This document shows, piece after piece, positions 1 through 11,431 of a DNA stretch of 64,000 bases. Source of the stretch: Sporosarcina sp. FSL K6-2383 (GTDB lineage: Bacteria > Bacillota > Bacilli > Bacillales_A > Planococcaceae). Numbering within the stretch: position 1 is the first letter of the stretch; every line of letters starts with the position of its first letter. The notes under the pieces are model-generated. The model was not told the DNA's origin and did no database searches. It saw only the letters and a list, made by a program, of their open reading frames with translations. Made by a program: the position numbers and the translations under genes. The stretch spans positions 2,271,501 through 2,335,500 of the forward strand of contig NZ_CP152017.1 in NCBI RefSeq assembly GCF_038618305.1, in the 5' to 3' direction.

Positions 1-14
1 GCATTGATAGCCAT
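1..14 (-). CDS. 5' end of an unidentified gene (partial)
   Basis: Only the first codons (Met-Ala-Ile-Asn) lie in the window. An ATG at base 14 on the minus strand is preceded by a strong AGGAGGT ribosome binding site with normal spacing. The site lies just after the stop of the 128-aa gene upstream, so this is probably the third gene of one operon. The product cannot be identified. Confidence 0.5.
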
Positions 15-35
15 ATGATTTTACCTCCTATTATC

Positions 36-422
36 TCAAATTGACCTTTTATAAGCATTAATTGTTGAAGTATACGAATTACTTTGAAGTCTATTCCGGA
101 CTCTATTGAGAATCTCAGGACTTACCATTCCTTCACGAAAATCCATCATTCCTAACTCTCCCATTCTGTTCAGCAAAGGTATCATTGAACTACCACCTAA
201 AGTGTTATTTAACACTTTAATTTGCCCAAATGATAGTGATGAAACTTTACTCGCGCCCATAGGTACAATAGCATTTTCTATAGCTTCCTGAAAAGCTTTA
301 CTATCCACTTTGTACATATTTCCACCTAGGTGTTCAGAGAATCCTTTATAGCCATATGCTCCTCTAAGCATAAAGAGATTTTTACTTATTTCCATCTCCG
401 GACTATCAAATTTAACAGACAT
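36..422 (-). CDS. Hypothetical protein, 128 aa
   Basis: I do not recognise this family. The start chosen is the internal ATG at 422 (MSVKFDSPEM), because AGAAGAGGGG sits about 8 nt before it; the longer frame to 464 would overlap the upstream gene and has no comparable site. The protein is soluble with no signal peptide or membrane segment. It is rich in Gly, Ser and Met and has a Ser/Asn-rich tail. It lies 38 bp after another 128-aa gene and just before a third start, so it is probably the middle gene of a small operon. Function unknown. Confidence 0.55.
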   Translation of the reverse strand: MSVKFDSPEMEISKNLFMLRGAYGYKGFSEHLGGNMYKVDSKAFQEAIENAIVPMGASKVSSLSFGQIKVLNNTLGGSSMIPLLNRMGELGMMDFREGMVSPEILNRVRNRLQSNSYTSTINAYKRSI

Positions 423-460
423 TAATAATACCCCTCTTCTCCAATTTATTCTAACGAGAT

Positions 461-847
461 TCAAATGCCTGTTCTATATTTTGTAATCCCGCTGGCTTTC
501 TCCCAAGTCGCCTTTGCCTGTCTTTCTTGCTTCTGAGGGTCAGAAGACAGTTCAAGCTGTTTCATCAACTTATCATGAGACATATCAACTAAGTTTCCCG
601 ATTCATTTTCCACTGTGCCATCAAGATTCTCCTTTTGCTTTGTCTCCATAATCATGATTTCATCGCCATTGGCTTTCACAACATATTTACGTATGTATCC
701 CCCTTCATTTCTAACTACGAATTTGGGTTTGTTATTCTTCAGTTCCTCATCCAGCATTAAATGTGAAAGATTTTGCTCTTTTGCTTCTTCGTTTTTCAGT
801 GTATTGACATATCCCATTGTAGCAACACTTGTGAATTGAATGTTCAC
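461..847 (-). CDS. Hypothetical protein, 128 aa
   Basis: Unrecognised family. It starts at GTG (845-847) after AAAGGAGGTAATCGAG, a near-ideal ribosome binding site. The protein is hydrophilic and strongly charged (Lys/Glu-rich), with a helical, possibly coiled middle and C-terminus and no membrane segment. It is the first gene of the apparent minus-strand operon continuing to the 128-aa gene at 36-422. A secreted-effector or structural role can be imagined but nothing in the sequence shows it. Confidence 0.55.
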   Translation of the reverse strand: MNIQFTSVATMGYVNTLKNEEAKEQNLSHLMLDEELKNNKPKFVVRNEGGYIRKYVVKANGDEIMIMETKQKENLDGTVENESGNLVDMSHDKLMKQLELSSDPQKQERQAKATWEKASGITKYRTGI

Positions 848-938
848 CTCGATTACCTCCTTTTATTTATTGAATTTTCCAGTAAATTCTTCTATCGGTT
901 TACAGGAATTATTTTGAAGCTATCCCTTTAAAACTATC

Positions 939-988
939 AAAAAAACCGTCGTAAAAAGTCTTTAGCAGCACTTTTAGAACGGTTTTTG
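939..988. terminator. Bidirectional Rho-independent terminator
   Basis: AAAAACCGT pairs with ACGGTTTTT, and AAAAGT with ACTTTT inside the loop. A-rich and T-rich flanks allow termination on both strands. It sits directly after the stop of the DHA2 transporter fragment (minus strand), so it is probably that gene's original terminator. Confidence 0.7.
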
Positions 989-991
989 TGT

Positions 992-1276
992 TTATTTCTC
1001 TTGCCTTACGTTCCGTATGACTAACGATAATATAAATCCGATAATCGCAATGATTAATCCGAATGTTATCGAGTTTTGCACACCTTGAATCGAACCTTCT
1101 AGCTGTGTTGCTACCGTATTACCATTTACATTCACATAATTCGTCGTACTAATCGACATAATCGTAATCGCTATTGCTGCACCAATCGGACCAGCGACCT
1201 GTTGTAATATATTCATAATGGCCGTGCTATCGGGATATAACTGTTTAGGTAGCTGATTTAGTCCATCTGACCTCAC
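992..1276 (-). pseudogene. C-terminal fragment of a DHA2-family (EmrB/QacA-like) MFS drug transporter
   Basis: The 94-aa frame matches only the last two or three helices of a 14-TM DHA2 efflux pump. It begins in the motif LNQLPKQLYPDSTAIMNILQ, followed by the QQVAGPIGAAIA helix, and ends with a final TM segment and a basic tail. About 400 N-terminal residues are missing. The sequence upstream (to 1566) has stops in frame and no recognisable transporter. The native terminator is retained. The visible ATG has no convincing ribosome binding site, so I regard this as decayed. Confidence 0.75.
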
Positions 1277-1540
1277 TTAATTTGCAGTATAAAACGCTAT
1301 GTCTGGCCTGTAGAAGCCACCCGGTCCAATCAATGTAATCCTAATTATAAGCACATCCACTTGAATGAGAGATACGGGAATATACCACTAGTTAAACTGT
1401 AAATGGAGTGCGAGTTTTCTATCTCACATATGCACTAACGAGGTCTGATAATAAAGATAGATATACACTCTTTATAAGAGTCGGACCTGACAGTAAGTCA
1501 TTTGTATTCATGAAGCTAAAATCATTCTGCATCTTTTCAC

Positions 1541-1580
1541 AAAATATGTATTAATTAAAATATGTATTAATTAAAATATG
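1541..1580. repeat. 16-bp tandem duplication at a stop codon
   Basis: AAAATATGTATTAATT occurs twice in tandem, followed by a third AAAATATG. The last copy contains the stop codon and final residues of the PBECR4-like gene. The rest of 1277-1540 holds no gene that I can support. Confidence 0.8.
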
Positions 1581-2157
1581 CCCTTTCACCAAATTCATCT
1601 GTCTGGCACAATATTATTTTACTAAGTGTATGAGAATCGACCTTATAAATACAGTGAACAGGATAACCATTTTTAATGGTAGTTCCTTTTGAAGTTTTTA
1701 AATTTAGTAGTGAATTTGGTGCGTATAAGTCATTATGCGTCCGAATAAGTGCCAGGCAGAAAATTTGTTTCTGACTTCGTATTCCTTTATCAAATGATAA
1801 ATTCAAATAAACCGTTCTCTCATCGATTATGCGAACAGTACATTTCGTTAAATCATCTAAACAACTGATAGCTTGCAACTTTTGATCAGTAAATGTAGTT
1901 TTTAAAATACCTTCGGGTGATATTTTTCTTGCTTTGAGAGCTGAATAGAATTGTGCGGGTCTCATTGGTTGCTTACTCTTCGGGTTTCTATATTCTATAC
2001 CACACAAGTGCATAAAATTAGATTTTTGTGGTTTGAAAATAAGTTCATAATAAGTGCCTTCTTTAAAGTAAACGTAATGAATTTCTGTATCTACTACCTT
2101 TTCAAATGCAACTAACCCTTGAAGTAATTTTTCGATTGTTCTTTTGTCATTCATCAT
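1567..2157 (-). CDS. PBECR4-domain (barnase/EndoU/ColicinE5-like nuclease fold) protein
   Basis: 196 aa. The pattern fits the PBECR4 family (phage-associated BECR-fold RNases): an N-terminal helical part, then a strand with FKEGTYYELIFKP, then FMHLCGIEY, a lysine-rich RPAQFYSALKARKIS segment and a C-terminal APNSLLNL. The fold is known from prophage and toxin-like RNases; activity here is inference. No immunity gene is obvious beside it, unless it is one of the 128-aa genes. AGGTGA lies 6 nt before the double ATG at 2157/2154. It is a monocistronic minus-strand gene behind a strong terminator. Confidence 0.55.
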   Translation of the reverse strand: MMNDKRTIEKLLQGLVAFEKVVDTEIHYVYFKEGTYYELIFKPQKSNFMHLCGIEYRNPKSKQPMRPAQFYSALKARKISPEGILKTTFTDQKLQAISCLDDLTKCTVRIIDERTVYLNLSFDKGIRSQKQIFCLALIRTHNDLYAPNSLLNLKTSKGTTIKNGYPVHCIYKVDSHTLSKIILCQTDEFGERAYFN

Positions 2158-2179
2158 ATGAAATCACCTATTTTCAATC

Positions 2180-2221
2180 AAAAAGAGGGATGAAAGTATG
2201 ACTACTTCCACCCCTCTTTTT
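2180..2221. terminator. Bidirectional terminator hairpin
   Basis: AAAAAGAGGG pairs with CCCTCTTTTT, with an extra inner pairing GAAAGTA/TACTTC. It lies immediately upstream of the PBECR4-like gene and insulates it from the repeat region. Confidence 0.7.
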
Positions 2222-2236
2222 GAATATAATGATTAG

Positions 2237-2356
2237 GTTTTTATGTTGCTTGCCAACTCCCGGCACCCGAAGTCCGGAAAGGGTATCAAGTTTTTATGTT
2301 GCTTGCCAACTTCCAGCGCCCGAAGTCTGGAATGAGTATCAAGTTTTCACGGTGCC
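2237..2356. repeat. 53-bp tandem repeat (two full copies and the start of a third)
   Basis: Copies at 2237-2289 and 2290-2342 begin GTTTTTATGTTGCTTGCCAA; a third start at 2343 diverges after a few bases. Each copy contains a small hairpin around the loop CCCGAAG. The paired bases differ between copies in a compensating way (CCGG/CCGG against CCAG/CTGG). No believable gene crosses it. The remaining sequence to 2552 shows nothing that I can identify. Confidence 0.8.
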
Positions 2357-2552
2357 TAATCATCACCATATTTCTAATCTCAGGATACCATAAGGGCAGC
2401 CTGATGTCCATTAGCCTTTCCTTCGAAAAGGATCTTATTCAAGGTCAATGGTTAACTCCATTGTATGCATTTAGGCTACTGGAAATATCTTAATGCATTC
2501 TGTAAGTTTTTTAGCTGGCTATTTAGCACACTCCTGGGGCTATACATAGAAT

Positions 2553-2987
2553 TTAGCTAAATCTCATTACAAAGCCTGTACTTTTAGCAGTAAAGCCATT
2601 TTTAAAATAAAAGTTATGAGCATCTTCTCGATCAATTCTATTTCCACTATTCAAAACGATTGCGCTTCCCCCTTGCTCAATTACAATTTCTTTTGCTCTC
2701 GCTAGCAACTGTTTTCCAATACCATTTTTTCTATATTGATGATTTACCACTAAACAAATAACTCTTCCATAACACCCATTAAATTCGTATGCTAATCCAA
2801 TATGTAGGCCCAGTAGCCCAATCACTTGATTATCCGTTTCCGCAACAAGCGTATGATAATCAGGGTTGCTACTTAACTTAGATAATCTACTAGTTACTTC
2901 CCCCTCCGTTGATTCATATCCTAGTTCAGTCATAAGAGGAGTTATATTCGCTAGATCAGTTTCATTTGCATATCGTATGGATACCAT
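2553..2987 (-). CDS. GNAT-family N-acetyltransferase, 144 aa
   Basis: It has the GNAT core: an N-terminal strand (VSIRYANETD), the motif A acetyl-CoA loop NGIGKQLLARA after VVNHQYRK, and motif B with the typical AHNFYFKNGF near the C-terminus. The substrate cannot be predicted. The start at 2987 is chosen because AAAGGAG lies 8 nt upstream; the longer frame to 3077 has no such site. It is monocistronic. Confidence 0.8.
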   Translation of the reverse strand: MVSIRYANETDLANITPLMTELGYESTEGEVTSRLSKLSSNPDYHTLVAETDNQVIGLLGLHIGLAYEFNGCYGRVICLVVNHQYRKNGIGKQLLARAKEIVIEQGGSAIVLNSGNRIDREDAHNFYFKNGFTAKSTGFVMRFS

Positions 2988-3224
2988 TTTATTGCTCCTT
3001 TCTAGTTTTTCTCTACATATTTGATCAGACAACGTTACATTCAACTTGAAAAACGAGAACTCAAAGCAAACATACATGTAGCTTGAAACAGGAACTAAAC
3101 AGATTTTTCAACACACTATGTAAGTATATCGAATTTTGTATCTATAGAAATTTAAATTCACATGATTCAGTGGATAAATCCTATATTTCAGCTTAAAATT
3201 AATAGTAGAGAGGAGTCGTTTAGT

Positions 3225-3398
3225 ATGAAACAAATTCAATTAGATTCTCCTGAATTTAACCGCGTATTAAAAAATATGCAATTAGAAAACTTATATTTAA
3301 GCCTTTCCCTACAACAAAAGGCTCTCGATATCGTTAATTCCGGGGTAATTATAACACCAACTTTGATTAAGGAAACTTTAGCTCAATCAGTAAAATAA
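3225..3398 (+). CDS. Small hypothetical protein, 57 aa
   Basis: A short soluble protein (MKQIQLDSPEF...) with amphipathic helices, not recognised. The start at 3225 is preceded by GAGAGGAGTCG at good spacing. The stop runs straight into a strong terminator, so the gene has all the marks of a real transcription unit. It is convergent with the MFS gene. Confidence 0.6.
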   Translation: MKQIQLDSPEFNRVLKNMQLENLYLSLSLQQKALDIVNSGVIITPTLIKETLAQSVK

Positions 3399-3437
3399 AC
3401 CACCGTAGAAAAGTTAAGTACTTTCTGCGGTGGTTTT
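3398..3437. terminator. Shared bidirectional terminator
   Basis: AAACCACCG/CGGTGGTTT stem between convergent genes. The last codons and stop of the MFS gene (minus strand) lie inside the hairpin. Confidence 0.85.
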
Positions 3438-4631
3438 CGGTTGTTCCAATATAATATTACGTTTTTTCATCTGTACAAAGAACAAAACTGTCATGCTGAC
3501 ACTAATCAATCCGAACACGATGACCATCGACTGGAGCCCAATAATATCGAGGAAAGCACCTGCCGACAATAACACTACCTGGAACATAACCCGCTCCAAC
3601 ATATTGCGGAAGGAGAAAAATCGGCCGTGATACTCTTTCGGCATCTGTTTCTGAAAAATAACCATAGCTGTTGGGAAAAAACAGCCCAATGAAAAGCCTA
3701 AAACAGCAAAAGCGCTTAATGTAATGGCAGTACTGTCTACGAAAAATAACATGAATTCAGCAACGGCTACCATTGTTGCAAAGAAAAATAGAATCGTTGT
3801 TGTCCTCCATTTTGAAGAAATATACTTCACCGCAAAGGAACCGACCATAAAGGCAACTCCTTCGAATGTGTAGATAAGTCCTTTAATGGATGCTGAATCC
3901 TGGATAATACTAATATTAATAACAAGCAGGTTGAATGATCCTAGGAACAATAATGGAATAAGTGTCATAACTAATGTCATTCCGACAGCTGGATAAGCTT
4001 TCAACACTGGAAATACTTCCATGAAGCCACCTTTGCCGCCCGCGGTTTTCACTTTAGCCTCTCTTGTCTCTCCTTCATCAATGCGCAGCATCATCGTGAA
4101 TATAAGCAATCCACCGTAAGCAATCATTGATACCCAGTACAACGACGCCAATGACCAGTAAACGAGCATGATGCCTGCTAATGCAGTTCCCGCGACACGC
4201 GCGATGGTCGCGACGTTCATGTGTAGCCCATTCATGGTTAGCAAATCGTCATCTTTCACAACGAGTGGAATTACCGCCTGTAGCGCTGGAAAATAAAAAG
4301 TAGCTGCTAGTTGGATACTGATCATAAAGGCAACCATCCACCAAACAGATCCCGTTGAGATGGCAATCAGCATGAAGACAACACTAATCATCCTACCGAA
4401 GCCTGATATTAGCAGAACCGTCTTTTTCCTAGACTGGTCAATGACCTTTCCAGCTAGAGGGCCCGCAATGATTCCGGCTAATAGACCCGCTGACATAATA
4501 AGTGCTTTGATGAAATCTGAAGGGATTTTTTCTTGCATAAATTCAAGATTTCCAATAATACCGGTCCACAACCCTAACCCCGCGATCATTTCCCCCGTTA
4601 AAATGATCCAAATATTACGATTTTTCCACAT
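3414..4631 (-). CDS. MFS transporter (12-TM efflux type)
   Basis: 405 aa with twelve predicted hydrophobic segments. The loop 2-3 signature appears as AGKVIDQSRKK (about residues 60-70). The architecture (ALQAVIPLVV loop, weak second half) resembles the macrolide-efflux / enterobactin-exporter branch of MFS proteins, so drug or siderophore export by proton antiport is likely, but the substrate is unknown. ATG start at 4631. The stop lies within the convergent terminator. It stands alone on the minus strand. Confidence 0.8.
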   Translation of the reverse strand: MWKNRNIWIILTGEMIAGLGLWTGIIGNLEFMQEKIPSDFIKALIMSAGLLAGIIAGPLAGKVIDQSRKKTVLLISGFGRMISVVFMLIAISTGSVWWMVAFMISIQLAATFYFPALQAVIPLVVKDDDLLTMNGLHMNVATIARVAGTALAGIMLVYWSLASLYWVSMIAYGGLLIFTMMLRIDEGETREAKVKTAGGKGGFMEVFPVLKAYPAVGMTLVMTLIPLLFLGSFNLLVINISIIQDSASIKGLIYTFEGVAFMVGSFAVKYISSKWRTTTILFFFATMVAVAEFMLFFVDSTAITLSAFAVLGFSLGCFFPTAMVIFQKQMPKEYHGRFFSFRNMLERVMFQVVLLSAGAFLDIIGLQSMVIVFGLISVSMTVLFFVQMKKRNIILEQPKTTAEST

Positions 4632-4718
4632 AAATCTATCCCCGTTCTATTATTTCGCTTCTCGAACTATTATAAAGGAGGCATGAAAAAAAGTCACGGT
4701 AATTTTATCCTCGTGAAG

Positions 4719-4885
4719 TAAACAATGTAATCATGAAACTAAACAACATTCTTCGCAAACCTAACAACATTTCCTAAAAACTAGACAACGCTTTATTAAA
4801 AGTATGCAACGTTCAGTGAAGTAAACAACGTATTCACGAAACCAAGCAACGTTCCCCACAAACTTAATAACATCCCTTCATCTCG
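4719..4885. repeat. Array 1: eight degenerate units on a 21-bp step
   Basis: The core AAACTAAACAACGTT recurs with the central C at 4723, 4744, 4765, 4786, 4807, 4826, 4847 and 4868, that is steps of 21 bp with one of 19. The remaining 6 bp of each unit varies. The array is flanked by two copies of the parC terminator sequence, a degenerate one at 4686-4719 and the intact one at 4932-4965. It fills most of the 340-bp gap between parC and the MFS gene. Not coding. Confidence 0.8.
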
Positions 4886-4935
4886 CTAGAAATCTAACCT
4901 CCTAGTATCCAATTATTACGACTTACACTACAAAA

Positions 4936-4964
4936 AAGTCACGAGGAATTTATCCCCGTGACTT
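4936..4964 (-). terminator. parC terminator
   Basis: AAGTCACG/CGTGACTT stem with a GG/CC inner pair, followed by a run of T on the minus strand. It lies 8 bp after the parC stop. Confidence 0.85.
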
Positions 4965-4971
4965 CCCTTCT

Positions 4972-9438
<4,467 letters not shown>

Positions 9439-9594
9439 ATCAACGTTCCCTGAAGCTTGCTCCACTAATTGTATAGAAGAAGACGATTTAATGCAATGCT
9501 CATTCGATAAATGATACTTGCTTGAATCAAGTGTTCGTACCCAAACTTACTGCCAGCATTTAACTAAACCTGTAGGATTCTCTAGAGGATGGCA

Positions 9595-9623
9595 TTGTAG
9601 TAACCTCTTTATTCTGCTAAACT
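9595..9623 (+). promoter_or_regulatory. Possible sigma-A promoter of plsY
   Basis: TTGTAG and TAAACT are spaced 17 bp apart, ending about 35 bp before the plsY start. Moderate match only. The rest of the parE-plsY divergent gap shows no other feature that I can support. Confidence 0.35.
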
Positions 9624-9658
9624 AAAAATACTATAGAACTATATAAAAGGGGTATAAA

Positions 9659-10261
9659 ATGGAAACAATCTTACTGTTAGTTATTGCTTACTTACTTGGT
9701 TCCATCCCATCCGCATTATGGGTCGGACAGTTATTTTACAAAATGGATATCCGCCAACATGGCAGTGGTAATTTAGGTGGAACGAATACATTTCGTGTTT
9801 TGGGTAAAAAAGCAGGTATTGCTGTAACATTACTTGATATTTTAAAAGGAACAGCTGCCGTTTTGTTAGTGGTCTTGCCTTTTTTCGAACAGACAAACGT
9901 TCACCCACTCATCCCGGGCATTATTGCAGTCATTGGTCATATGTATCCTATCTTCGCCCACTTCAAAGGGGGCAAAGCGGTAGCAACCTCAGGCGGCGTG
10001 CTGTTAGGCTATAATTGGTTCGCCTTTGTCTTGCTTTTCATCACGTTTCTTCTTATTTTAAAAATAACGAAAATGGTATCACTCTCGTCAATGATGGTGG
10101 CTACTGTTGGTCTACTCTACAGTATCATTCATTATGTAAGAACAGGGGATTTCACCTTAATCATTATGATTGGCTTTTTTGCAACCTTCATCTTTTATCG
10201 TCATCGAGCTAACATCGCCCGTATCAGAGCAGGAACCGAGCCAAAAGTGAAGTGGTTGTAA
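9659..10261 (+). CDS. plsY: Glycerol-3-phosphate acyltransferase PlsY
   Basis: 200 aa integral membrane enzyme that moves the acyl group from acyl-phosphate to glycerol-3-phosphate, the first step of phospholipid synthesis in Gram-positives. The first PlsY motif, GSGNLGGTN, is at residues 35-43. The second is HMYPIFAHFKGGKAVAT near residues 93-110. It has five or so membrane segments. AAAGGGG precedes the ATG. It is divergent from parEC as in B. subtilis (yneS/grlBA), and yneR follows 38 bp downstream. Confidence 0.95.
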   Translation: METILLLVIAYLLGSIPSALWVGQLFYKMDIRQHGSGNLGGTNTFRVLGKKAGIAVTLLDILKGTAAVLLVVLPFFEQTNVHPLIPGIIAVIGHMYPIFAHFKGGKAVATSGGVLLGYNWFAFVLLFITFLLILKITKMVSLSSMMVATVGLLYSIIHYVRTGDFTLIIMIGFFATFIFYRHRANIARIRAGTEPKVKWL

Positions 10262-10299
10262 TACAATGAAGGCAGTAACTGAAAGGTTGGTGTGGGCAA

Positions 10300-10593
10300 A
10301 TGGAGATTATCTTATCAACTGAGGCCTTAAACTGGTTTAAAGAAGAGATGGCAGTTAAATCAGGAGATAGCATTCAATTTTTTGCGAGATATGGTGGAGC
10401 TAGCCCATTACATGAAGGTTTTTCACTCGGCGTCAGAATGGAAGACCCTGATGAGGCTGTTGTTCAAACCGAACATCAGGGTGTCCAGTACTATATTGAA
10501 CGTCGAGATGAATGGTATTTTCAAGAACATAACCTACATGTCAATGTAGATCCCACTGTAGACGAACTCATTTACTCATATGAAAAAGCGTGA
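10300..10593 (+). CDS. yneR: HesB-like (YneR family) protein
   Basis: 97 aa. It has the HesB/IscA-like fold signature (LSTEALNWFKEEM at the start, GFSLGV in the middle, NVDPTVDELIYSYE at the end). Unlike true A-type iron-sulfur carriers it has no cysteine at all, so it cannot ligate a cluster in the usual way; this is typical of the YneR subgroup of unknown role. It lies between plsY and the convergent yneQ. The stop codon sits inside the terminator stem. Confidence 0.8.
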   Translation: MEIILSTEALNWFKEEMAVKSGDSIQFFARYGGASPLHEGFSLGVRMEDPDEAVVQTEHQGVQYYIERRDEWYFQEHNLHVNVDPTVDELIYSYEKA

Positions 10594-10616
10594 GGCACTG
10601 TGCCTTCACGCTTTTT
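10583..10616. terminator. Bidirectional terminator between yneR and yneQ
   Basis: AAAAAGCGTGAGGCA pairs with TGCCTTCACGCTTTTT around a CTG loop. It overlaps the stop codons of both convergent genes. Confidence 0.9.
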
Positions 10617-10926
10617 TTATATCGTGTAATAAGCCGAATCGTTCGAGCTGTTCCGACAATCCTTCTGCTAGTAAAATATCATGCTCATGCTTACCGAATA
10701 AATCGAAATGCGGATAATCATTTCGGTGGTCGATCCATTCAGGCCTCAAGCCATATTGTTTCCCCCATGCCATTAGCTTATCAAGATCTGCACATCCTGC
10801 CTTTGTGACTGTATGACAGTCTGGAAAGCGTTCATCTAACCAATAATGTGTCAGAAAAGCAATTTCCCCATTGCCCACAGTCTTTTTCCAAGCAACAAGT
10901 TCGTCCCGCTTAATGCCAAATGCCAT
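10606..10926 (-). CDS. yneQ: YneQ-family hypothetical protein
   Basis: 106 aa, matched to B. subtilis YneQ by position and character: small, soluble, rich in His and Trp (THYWLDERFPDCHTVTKAGC, then EWIDHRNDYPHFDLF). Function unknown. The start is the ATG at 10926, which overlaps the stop of the thioesterase gene by one base (TAATG), indicating coupled translation; the longer frame to 10968 is rejected for that reason. Confidence 0.7.
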   Translation of the reverse strand: MAFGIKRDELVAWKKTVGNGEIAFLTHYWLDERFPDCHTVTKAGCADLDKLMAWGKQYGLRPEWIDHRNDYPHFDLFGKHEHDILLAEGLSEQLERFGLLHDIKKA

Positions 10927-11351
10927 TAGTCTGCCACCCGACGAATTTCGACGTACTTTGCATCCCATTCTGGGGCGATTTTCCGAAGGGAAACCGGTCG
11001 GAAGTTCTCTTTTTTGACGACAACGTGTTCTGATGTGGCTGTTGCGGCAAGCGTACCGTCCGCATGGAGGATTTCATAGCCGTATGTCGTACGCAATCTG
11101 CCATGTGATTCGACCCATGTCCGAATAATAGCCTTCTGCCCATATTTCATTGCCGCCTTATATTGGATTGATAAATCTGTCACAGGCGACAAATAGCCTT
11201 CTGTTTCGAGCCCTGCATATGTAAAGCCAAGATCCTCAATTAATTTCGTGCGCCCTATTTCCATCCACACTAAGTAGTTTGCATGATAGACAACCCCCAT
11301 TTGGTCTGTCTCTGCATATCTAATTTCAATTTCTTTTTCACTTATATACAC
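10926..11351 (-). CDS. yneP: Acyl-CoA thioesterase, YbgC/4HBT hot-dog family
   Basis: 141 aa single hot-dog domain. The 4HBT active-site segment RYAETDQMGVVYHANY is at residues 11-26, with Asp16 as the likely catalytic acid. The enzyme hydrolyses acyl-CoA or 4-hydroxybenzoyl-CoA-like thioesters; the physiological substrate is unknown. GTG start at 11351 after a GAGGTGAGAG site. It is followed by yneQ with a one-base overlap, in the citB-yneP-yneQ order known from B. subtilis. Confidence 0.85.
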   Translation of the reverse strand: MYISEKEIEIRYAETDQMGVVYHANYLVWMEIGRTKLIEDLGFTYAGLETEGYLSPVTDLSIQYKAAMKYGQKAIIRTWVESHGRLRTTYGYEILHADGTLAATATSEHVVVKKENFRPVSLRKIAPEWDAKYVEIRRVAD

Positions 11352-11393
11352 TTATCTCTCACCTCATCATTTATTATACAAAAAGAACGTGAA

Positions 11394-11424
11394 AAAGGGT
11401 GTCCGATTAACTCGGACACCCTTT
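11394..11424 (-). terminator. acnA terminator
   Basis: AAAGGGTGTCCGA/TCGGACACCCTTT, a 13-bp perfect stem with an A/T-rich continuation, 7 bp after the acnA stop. Confidence 0.9.
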
Positions 11425-11431
11425 CAACTAA

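Noticed and set aside
1..847. Toxin-immunity or type VII secretion operon
   Set aside because: No LXG, WXG or polymorphic-toxin motif could be found in the two 128-aa proteins.
2296..2493. 65-aa plus-strand ORF across the 53-bp repeat
   Set aside because: It starts in the repeat, has no ribosome binding site and its protein has no natural character.
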